Assembly: GCA_018715285.1 (NCBI GenBank)
Contig: DVLW01000013.1
Span: forward strand, 1-8,143
Direction of reading: 5' to 3'
DNA: 8,143 nucleotides
Source: Candidatus Faecivivens stercoripullorum
GTDB taxonomy: Bacteria > Bacillota > Clostridia > Oscillospirales > Ruminococcaceae
A program made the translations under genes and the position numbers. A model generated the notes under the pieces. That model did not search any database and was not told the DNA's origin. It worked only from the letters and a program-made list of their open reading frames with translations. Below are positions 1 to 4,722 of the stretch, one piece after another. Positions within the stretch are counted from its first letter, which is position 1; the number at the start of each line of letters is the position of its first letter.

Positions 1-1
1 G

Positions 2-55
2 ATCGTCGAGATGTATGCACAAACCAAGCGCAGCGATTTTGAAGACCTGAAATAA
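2..55 (+). CDS. C-terminal end of an unidentified protein (partial)
   Basis: One frame is open from the window edge to a TAA at 53-55 and gives 17 residues, IVEMYAQTKRSDFEDLK. A hairpin 28 bases downstream fits the end of a transcription unit. The tail is hydrophilic and too short to assign to a family. The other two plus frames give no better candidate, but the coding call depends mainly on the clean stop followed by a terminator-like hairpin. Confidence 0.5.
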   Translation: MVEMYAQTKRSDFEDLK

Positions 56-82
56 AATTTCCAGTCACCGGACATAAAAATT

Positions 83-107
83 ACCCGTATGGTCAAACCA
101 TACGGGT
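83..107 (+). terminator. Hairpin after the partial first gene
   Basis: A perfect 11-bp inverted repeat (ACCCGTATGGT / ACCATACGGGT) encloses a 3-nt loop, CAA. It is followed by GATTTACTTT, a poor but T-containing tail. Its position 28 bases after the stop codon suggests termination of the upstream gene. The weak T-tract lowers confidence. Confidence 0.55.
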
Positions 108-153
108 GATTTACTTTGGTTTAAATTCCTCACAAAAGCTTTTACAACAAAAC

Positions 154-189
154 AGAAGTGGTATCATATCGAAACATGATACCACTTCT
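154..189 (-). terminator. Terminator of tRNA-Ser
   Basis: A perfect 14-bp inverted repeat (AGAAGTGGTATCAT / ATGATACCACTTCT) has an 8-nt loop and begins two bases past the encoded CCA of the tRNA. Read on the minus strand it is followed by GTTTTGTTGT, a T-rich tail. It therefore looks like the intrinsic terminator of the monocistronic tRNA unit. Confidence 0.7.
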
Positions 190-190
190 T

Positions 191-283
191 TGGCGGAGAA
201 GGAGGGATTCGAACCCTCGATGAGCTATTAACCCATACACGAGTTCCAGTCGTGCGCCATAAACCAAGCTAGGCGACTTCTCC
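191..283 (-). tRNA. tRNA-Ser (anticodon GGA)
   Basis: Read on the minus strand, this is a class II tRNA of 93 nt with CCA encoded. The 7-bp acceptor stem is GGAGAAG / CTTCTCC with G as discriminator base. The anticodon stem CACGA / TCGTG holds the loop CTGGAAC, giving anticodon GGA, which reads serine UCC and UCU. A long variable arm (ATGGG / CTCAT) is typical of serine tRNAs. The T arm is GAGGG-TTCGAAT-CCCTC. It has its own promoter and terminator. Confidence 0.97.
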
Positions 284-317
284 ATACAGTTTACTGCTTA
301 TTCACTTGAGCTTGTTT

Positions 318-346
318 ATTATAGCAAATTCCGGATAATTTGTCAA
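318..346 (-). promoter_or_regulatory. Consensus sigma-A promoter of tRNA-Ser
   Basis: On the minus strand, a perfect -35 TTGACA (341-346) and a perfect -10 TATAAT (318-323) are separated by 17 bp. The expected start near 311 leaves about 28 nt of leader before the mature tRNA 5' end at 283. A fully consensus promoter fits a strongly expressed stable-RNA gene. Confidence 0.9.
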
Positions 347-370
347 GCCTTTTTTGAAAATATATTTTGC

Positions 371-399
371 TGGATTTTTTCATAAAAATGAGTTATACT
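371..399 (+). promoter_or_regulatory. Possible weak promoter of the ferredoxin-like gene
   Basis: A good -10 box, TATACT (394-399), lies 17 bp after TGGATT (371-376), which matches only three of six -35 positions. The whole stretch from 350 to 450 is AT-rich, so chance matches are likely. It is listed because the gene at 460 must have a promoter between it and the divergent tRNA unit. Confidence 0.3.
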
Positions 400-459
400 A
401 TATTTATACTTTTAGACGTATACAACTGTATCTTTTGGATTATTTTCAACAAGGAAGGA

Positions 460-1086
460 ATGGACAATCAGATGCTCCGAAACGTTATCCGCATCAGCGA
501 ACCTCTCTGCACCGGCTGCGGCCTTTGTACCGGTGCCTGCCCGCATGGGGCGATTGTTGTCTCCGGATTGAAAGCTAAACTGATTCGGGATGAATACTGT
601 GATGGATGCGGCGAATGCACCTCTGTCTGCCCACGCAGTGCTGTCAAAATGGAAAATGTGGACACCGCTCCTTTTAATGAAGCTGCTGCACGCCAGCGTC
701 TGGCTGAGAGAATCAGCGATGATAACCCGGCTGTCACCAACTGGCCGGTTCAGTTGCAGCAGGTCCCACTGAGTGCACCTTATTTCAACGACTGTGATCT
801 GGTAATTGCAGCAGACTGCACTGCATTTACTCACGGTGACTTCCGCCGGTTTACGACCGGCCGAACCCTTCTGATCGCATGTACAAAACTGGACAGCTTT
901 GACTACAGTGACAGGCTCAGTAAAATTCTTGCGCGCAATAATGTCCGTTCGATTCATGTTATCCGTATGGATGTCCCCTGTTGCGGAAGTTTTGTGGTGA
1001 TGGTACGAAAAGCACTGGAATTGTCCGGTAAAAACATCCCGATGGTGGTCACAGTAATCTCGATGAAAGGTAAAGTTAATCAGTAA
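460..1086 (+). CDS. Dicluster 4Fe-4S ferredoxin-like protein with Cys-rich C-terminal domain
   Basis: This 208-residue, probably cytosolic, protein likely carries or senses electrons through two [4Fe-4S] clusters. Two CxxCxxCxxxCP motifs are visible, at Cys17/20/23/27 and Cys47/50/53/57. After a linker (about 65-110) comes a second domain with Cys112, Cys120, Cys141 (in ACTKLD) and the pair Cys174-Cys175 (in VPCCG). This pattern resembles the clostridial '4Fe-4S binding protein' family, in which the equivalent motifs are roughly GCPKLD and VPCCG; that comparison is from memory. The frame stays open upstream to a TTG at 367, but the extra 31 residues are hydrophobic and lack an SD. ATG 460 sits behind AAGGA (451-455). 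ATG 472 is an alternative, also with purine-rich sequence upstream. It seems monocistronic. Its redox partner is unknown, and no clear terminator follows. Confidence 0.85.
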   Translation: MDNQMLRNVIRISEPLCTGCGLCTGACPHGAIVVSGLKAKLIRDEYCDGCGECTSVCPRSAVKMENVDTAPFNEAAARQRLAERISDDNPAVTNWPVQLQQVPLSAPYFNDCDLVIAADCTAFTHGDFRRFTTGRTLLIACTKLDSFDYSDRLSKILARNNVRSIHVIRMDVPCCGSFVVMVRKALELSGKNIPMVVTVISMKGKVNQ

Positions 1087-1182
1087 AATTTATTCTTATT
1101 TTGCTGCAAAAAGATTTACATATTTGTTACTTGCTTTTTTCGACAAATTTATCCCTGACATTCTAATTGTTCTTTGTAGGTG

Positions 1183-1211
1183 TTGACAAAATTTCCTTTC
1201 CGTGCTATACT
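1183..1211 (+). promoter_or_regulatory. Sigma-A promoter of the 60-residue gene
   Basis: A perfect -35 TTGACA (1183-1188) and a -10 TATACT (1206-1211, five of six) are separated by 17 bp. Transcription should start near 1218, leaving about 165 nt of untranslated leader before the start codon at 1386. Confidence 0.85.
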
Positions 1212-1217
1212 GTAATC

Positions 1218-1385
1218 AATGAGGCTGAATCGAAGGCACAGACTTGGTAAACCTTTGTTTGGGAATCTTACAGCTTCAGAATAATCGACTTCGAATGGGT
1301 TCGTGCACTGTTTATCGACAAGTTAAAACTGTGCACAGGAAAGTGAACGCTTTTCCATACCCCGGAAGACTGGAAAGGAGAATGT
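1218..1385 (+). promoter_or_regulatory. Structured 5' leader with alternative hairpins and a buried SD
   Basis: The leader contains several complementary segments. CTGAA (1225-1229) can pair with TTCAG (1275-1279). CGAA (1292-1295) pairs with TTCG across a TGGG loop. GTGCAC-T-GTTT (1303-1313) pairs with AAAC-T-GTGCAC (1326-1336) with one T-T mismatch. The segment CTTTTCCA (1350-1357) can pair with TGGAAAGG (1371-1378), which hides the SD. Its core TTTTCC can instead pair with GGAAAG (1338-1343). These two helices exclude each other, the layout expected of a translational switch. I recognise no known riboswitch class, and the fold was found by eye, not computed. Confidence 0.45.
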
Positions 1386-1568
1386 ATGATGAGAATGAAC
1401 GAAAAAATGAAAAGAAGTATGGTTGTGGAATATGTAATCGAGTATACCGATAAGAGCCTGCCGGAAGATCGTAAATCTTTCCTGGATGCAAAATGTATCA
1501 ATGCAATCCGCTGTGGCGGCTCTATGCCGGATGGTGTTGAATCGATCCGGGTTGTAAATCGTGCCTGA
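1386..1568 (+). CDS. Unrecognised 60-residue protein
   Basis: I do not recognise this small protein. It is charged throughout (about 11 Lys/Arg and 9 Asp/Glu), Met-rich at the start, and has no membrane segment or signal peptide. Two cysteines, Cys37 and Cys43, lie in the second half near a CGGSMPDG turn. Translation is supported by AAGGAG (1375-1380), 5 nt before ATG 1386 and 8 nt before ATG 1389, so the first or second Met may be used. ATG 1382 lies in another frame, too close to the SD. The gene has its own consensus promoter, a long structured leader and a strong terminator, so it is a single-gene unit. A leader-controlled small regulator is possible but unproven. Confidence 0.7.
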   Translation: MMRMNEKMKRSMVVEYVIEYTDKSLPEDRKSFLDAKCINAIRCGGSMPDGVESIRVVNRA

Positions 1569-1604
1569 TAAGCAACCAAGAACGGCTTATGCCGTGTATT
1601 CATG

Positions 1605-1634
1605 CAGACCGCTTTTGCGGTCTGTTTTTATTTT
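1605..1634 (+). terminator. Intrinsic terminator of the 60-residue gene
   Basis: A perfect 8-bp stem (CAGACCGC / GCGGTCTG) with a TTTT loop is followed directly by TTTTTATTTT. A smaller hairpin, ACGGC-TTAT-GCCGT (1582-1595), lies between the stop codon and this terminator. Confidence 0.92.
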
Positions 1635-1648
1635 ACCGATATCTGCAT

Positions 1649-1685
1649 AAAAGCCAGCTGTCCTGATATTCAGGCGCTGGCTTTT
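1649..1685 (-). terminator. Terminator of spoVAF (bidirectional form)
   Basis: A 10-bp stem, AAAAGCCAGC / GCTGGCTTTT, encloses a second stem, CCTGA (1662-1666) / TCAGG (1670-1674). A-rich and T-rich flanks allow function in either direction. It ends 36 bases past the spoVAF stop codon and faces the plus-strand terminator at 1605-1634, so the two converging units are insulated. Confidence 0.75.
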
Positions 1686-1721
1686 TGATTTTCCTATTAT
1701 ATGGTAGAAAAGCAGAAACGG

Positions 1722-3158
1722 TTATTTTACGCTTTTTGGCTTTTTCCCCATCCGCGGACGGTCTTCCGGCAAACGCAGAAGCAGTCTCAGCATTGCGCGG
1801 CCATTGAATGGGATAAGCGGATACAGATAGCTGGTCTGCCCAACCGTTTTGGTCGTCGCAACCGTAATGCCCATCCAGATAATCCCGCCGATCAAACCCC
1901 AGATATCTGCCACTGCGACCAATATGACCAGCAGCATTCGCCACAGTTTGAGTGCATAGCCAAGTTCATAACTGGGCTGGGCAAAGTTTGCAATTGACAC
2001 AAACGCCATATACAAAACAATTTCTGGCGTCATCCATCCGACCTGTATTGCGAAGTCTCCCAATATCAGACCACCGATGACGCTCAGCGATTGGGACAGA
2101 GAGTTGGGCGTATTGAGCGAGGCCAGTTTCAGGCTGTCCAATACGACTTCCACCAGCAGAATCTGCAAAAATAAAGGTATTGGTCCCGGGTCCTCCGGAT
2201 AGATAAACGCCAGTGACGGCGGCAGCCATTCGGGATGCAGTGTCAGCAGATACCACAGCGGCGTAAAAAACAGGGTCACAAATACCGTCGACAACCGCAC
2301 CAGCCGCAGATAACTGCCGACAACCGGCGGAAAATAAAAGTCGTTTACATCCTGACTGTACTGAAAGAAACTAACCGGCAAAATCATGACAGCCGGTGAG
2401 GTATCCACCATCACCAATACGCTGCCTTCCAGCACTGATGCAGCCGCTGAATCGGGACGTTCGGTATATCGAAAACGTGGAAACGGGTTAAAGCCGGAAT
2501 GTACCAGCCGCTCTGCAAGACTCTGCTGACCAAGGGTCAGCGCGTCAGTTTCAATCCGGGAAAGCTGTCCACGCAGTTTTTTGAGATACTGGTCATCTGC
2601 CCGTCCTTCTATATAACAGAGTACCACATCGGTCCGGCTGGTCTTGCCAATCTGAATGGCTTCCATTGTGAGTTTGGGATCGCGGATTCTCCGTCGGATC
2701 AACGCGGTATTGCAGATAATCGTTTCGACAAAACTGTCCCGTGAACCACGCAGTGCACGGTCATCATCTGGTTCCTGAACGCCGCGTGCCGGATAATTAC
2801 GAGCTTCTATCAGCACCGCGCCGGTAAAATGCGCACTAATCAGGCAGAGTTTCCCGGACAAAACACCGGTGACAATTTTATCGCAGTCGGTTTCCTGTTG
2901 GGCATCGATGTTGCTGATGTTTCGCCGGATAAATTCAGTTGCCGTCTTCCCTGCCTGATCGCCCGGCATTCGCAGCAAAAATGCAATCACTTCTTCCATA
3001 ATCTCGCTTCGGATAAAGCCATTGATATAGTACAGCCTTGCCTCTTTTCCTGCAATTTCCAGAGGACGCGCCAGCATATCAAAGCTGCTTTCCACCCGCA
3101 GAATATCATCCAGCAATTTGCGCTGCTGGTTAAATGTATGCGGTAATTCCTGATTCAT
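1722..3158 (-). CDS. spoVAF: Spore germination protein SpoVAF (GerA family A subunit type)
   Basis: This 478-residue membrane protein belongs to the GerAA/SpoVAF family; SpoVAF acts in the inner membrane of the spore during germination. The soluble N-terminal domain (about 1-280) carries ARGVQEPD (124-131), RGSRDSFVETI (138-148) and NTALIRRRIRD (150-160). Family hallmarks RYTERPD (230-236) and VDTSPAVMILP (251-261) follow. RYTERPD and DTSP, rather than the GerAA-like forms, favour SpoVAF over a germinant-receptor subunit. About five hydrophobic segments follow, near 288-307, 328-345, 357-374, 378-394 and 407-435. Length is close to that of Bacillus SpoVAF, about 490 residues. The start ATG 3158 is preceded by GGAAAGGATGGGTGGAAC. 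A sigma-G-like promoter lies just upstream. No other spoVA gene is next to it. Confidence 0.88.
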   Translation of the reverse strand: MNQELPHTFNQQRKLLDDILRVESSFDMLARPLEIAGKEARLYYINGFIRSEIMEEVIAFLLRMPGDQAGKTATEFIRRNISNIDAQQETDCDKIVTGVLSGKLCLISAHFTGAVLIEARNYPARGVQEPDDDRALRGSRDSFVETIICNTALIRRRIRDPKLTMEAIQIGKTSRTDVVLCYIEGRADDQYLKKLRGQLSRIETDALTLGQQSLAERLVHSGFNPFPRFRYTERPDSAAASVLEGSVLVMVDTSPAVMILPVSFFQYSQDVNDFYFPPVVGSYLRLVRLSTVFVTLFFTPLWYLLTLHPEWLPPSLAFIYPEDPGPIPLFLQILLVEVVLDSLKLASLNTPNSLSQSLSVIGGLILGDFAIQVGWMTPEIVLYMAFVSIANFAQPSYELGYALKLWRMLLVILVAVADIWGLIGGIIWMGITVATTKTVGQTSYLYPLIPFNGRAMLRLLLRLPEDRPRMGKKPKSVK

Positions 3159-3186
3159 GTTCCACCCATCCTTTCCAGATACTGAT

Positions 3187-3216
3187 TAGTATGCACGGAT
3201 AAAGTGCGGTTTATAC
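3187..3216 (-). promoter_or_regulatory. Sigma-G-like forespore promoter of spoVAF
   Basis: On the minus strand, GTATA (3212-3216) and CATACTA (3187-3193) are separated by exactly 18 bp. This fits the Bacillus subtilis sigma-G consensus as I recall it (GHATR, 18 bp, CATNHTA) at every defined position. The expected transcript starts near 3180, about 22 nt before the ATG, with the SD in between. SpoVA genes are known sigma-G targets, which supports the call. Confidence 0.75.
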
Positions 3217-3247
3217 ATGAAAAATAGTCGATTTGGACAGAAAACTG

Positions 3248-3275
3248 TTGACGAAGCAAAAAGACGTGATATAAT
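3248..3275 (+). promoter_or_regulatory. Sigma-A promoter of the DUF3006-amidohydrolase-GH51 operon
   Basis: TTGACG (3248-3253) and a perfect -10 TATAAT (3270-3275) are separated by 16 bp. TG at 3267-3268 adds an extended -10 element. The transcript should begin near 3282, about 40 nt before the first gene. It diverges from the spoVAF promoter, and the two sites do not overlap. Confidence 0.82.
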
Positions 3276-3322
3276 ATAAATGACCTTGGTGTCTTTTTCG
3301 TTTGACCGGAAGGAGAAAGAAA

Positions 3323-3490
3323 ATGGAACCTACATATTATACGGTGCACAAGCTGGACGGAGATTATGCAATTCTGGTCAGTGACGACGGCGTGGAAAAT
3401 CGCGTTGCCCGTGCTTTGCTGCCGGAAGAAACGGACGAAGGAGTCCGGCTGCTGTGCGAATTTTTTAATTATACGGTTGTAAATGATTGA
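3323..3490 (+). CDS. DUF3006-like small protein
   Basis: This 55-residue acidic protein begins at ATG 3323, seven bases after AAGGAG (3310-3315). The frame extends upstream to a TTG at 3302, but that start has no SD. The pattern LDGDYAILVSDDG, then RALLPEE, then EG and FNYTV resembles DUF3006 (PF11213): short proteins with a DR/DGDYAV-like strand, an LLP motif and a final strand. Function in that family is unknown. The stop at 3488-3490 is only 12 bases from the amidohydrolase start, so the two are almost certainly cotranscribed. The family match is by eye. Confidence 0.72.
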   Translation: MEPTYYTVHKLDGDYAILVSDDGVENRVARALLPEETDEGVRLLCEFFNYTVVND

Positions 3491-3502
3491 GGAAAGGACT
3501 TA

Positions 3503-4663
3503 ATGAAGATGGACAAAATTATTAAAAACGGTTTGATCTTTGACGCAATCCATAAAGAACCCTATCAGGCAGATATCCTCATCCATGATGGCAAAATCGC
3601 CGCTATCGGTGAAAATCTGACTGCCAATGACGCTGAACTGATCGATGCTGCCGGAAAGCATGTTTATCCCGGTTTCGTCGACGCACATTCCCACCTCGGT
3701 ATGCAGGGCAGCGGTATCGGCTTTGAAGGCAATGACGTCAATGAAATGACGGATATCCTCACTCCTCAGCTGCGTGCAATCGATGGCTTTTATCCGATGG
3801 ACCCGGCTCTGCATGAAGCTGCTTCGGCTGGCGTAACCACCGTCTGCACCGGTCCCGGTTCTGCAAACGTTGTCGGCGGTACCTTCATGGCAGTTAAGAC
3901 GGTCGGCAAACGGGTAGATAAAATGGTTATCAAAGAGGCCGTCGCAATGAAATGCGCATTCGGCGAAAACCCCAAGAGATGCTATAAGGATGTCAACAAC
4001 TTCTCCCGTATGGCAACCGCTTCCAAGCTGCGGGAACTGATTCTCAAAACACTAGAATATGACCGCAAATTGCAGGCTGCTGGTGATGATGACTCCAAAA
4101 AGCCGAAATTTGACTTCAAGCTGGAAGCAATGCTGCCGGTTATCCATAAGGAAATTCCGCTCAAAGCACATGCTCACCGTGCAGATGATATCTTTACCGC
4201 AATCCGCATTGCAAAAGAATTTGGCCTCCGTCTGACGTTGGAACATGTCACAGAAGGTCATCTGATCGTCGATGAGCTGATGGAAGAAAATCTGCCGATG
4301 GCGGTTGGTCCTTCCCTCACCCATGCTTCTAAATTTGAGCTGCGCAACAAGACTTTTGCAACCCCTGGTATCCTCGCAAAAGCTGGCGGCCAGGTTTCGA
4401 TTATCACCGATGCACCGGTCATCCCGCAGCAGTATCTCCCGTTGTGTGCGGAACTGGCAATTAAGTCCGGTATGGACGAGTTTGCCGCTCTCCAGGCTAT
4501 CACCATCAATCCTGCCAAACATATCGGAGTTGAAGACCGCGTCGGCAGCATTGAGGTCGGAAAAGACGCTGATCTGGTTATTATGCCCGGCAGCTGCTTT
4601 GATATTGCGGTGGCACCTGATGTTGTACTGATTAACGGCGAAAAGGTCTGCAAAGAAGACTGA
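3503..4663 (+). CDS. Metal-dependent amidohydrolase (imidazolonepropionase-like)
   Basis: This 386-residue, probably cytosolic, enzyme of the amidohydrolase superfamily is likely to hydrolyse a C-N bond; its substrate cannot be read from the sequence. The N-terminal beta-sandwich part leads into the metal motif GFVDAHSHLGM (His62, His64). Other likely ligands or active-site residues are His223 and His225 in KAHAHRADD, His248 in LEHVTEGH, and Asp303 in IITDAPV. The C-terminus has the classic ITINPAKHIGVEDRVGSIEVGKDADLVI pattern, shown here as ITINPAK (333-339) and GSIEVGKDADLV (348-359). The AHRADDI and TEGH signatures place it with a Met-dependent-hydrolase-like subgroup common in Clostridia, not with dihydroorotase or urease. 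GGAAAGG (3491-3497) precedes ATG 3503 by five bases; ATG 3509 is a weaker alternative. Relatives may have His where Ala304 follows the Asp. Confidence 0.88.
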   Translation: MKMDKIIKNGLIFDAIHKEPYQADILIHDGKIAAIGENLTANDAELIDAAGKHVYPGFVDAHSHLGMQGSGIGFEGNDVNEMTDILTPQLRAIDGFYPMDPALHEAASAGVTTVCTGPGSANVVGGTFMAVKTVGKRVDKMVIKEAVAMKCAFGENPKRCYKDVNNFSRMATASKLRELILKTLEYDRKLQAAGDDDSKKPKFDFKLEAMLPVIHKEIPLKAHAHRADDIFTAIRIAKEFGLRLTLEHVTEGHLIVDELMEENLPMAVGPSLTHASKFELRNKTFATPGILAKAGGQVSIITDAPVIPQQYLPLCAELAIKSGMDEFAALQAITINPAKHIGVEDRVGSIEVGKDADLVIMPGSCFDIAVAPDVVLINGEKVCKED

Positions 4664-4722
4664 TATTGGATTGCCCGGAGTCTCTCCCAAAGTTACAGTT
4701 TTTTAGAAAGAAGGTTTTGCGT

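Noticed and set aside
367..459. N-terminal extension of the ferredoxin-like protein from TTG 367
   Set aside because: The extra 31 residues come from AT-rich, promoter-like DNA, lack an SD, and precede a good SD-ATG at 451-462.
412..957. 181-residue minus-strand frame opposite the ferredoxin-like gene
   Set aside because: The plus strand has two intact CxxCxxCxxxCP motifs; the antisense product has no recognisable features.
1218..1385. A known riboswitch class, T-box or 6S RNA
   Set aside because: I could not match the conserved cores of T-box or common riboswitch classes, nor the long rod of 6S RNA. The region is left as an unclassified leader.
1244..1453. 69-residue plus-strand frame overlapping the leader and the 60-residue gene
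   Set aside because: It lacks an SD at its start and would run through the structured leader. ATG 1382 in this frame is too close to AAGGAG, which better serves ATG 1386 or 1389.
3155..3349. 64-residue minus-strand frame upstream of spoVAF
   Set aside because: It spans the sigma-G-like and sigma-A-like promoters and has no convincing SD or family features.
4052..4690. 212-residue minus-strand frame opposite the amidohydrolase
   Set aside because: It overlaps a clear enzyme gene, has no family features and no plausible promoter.
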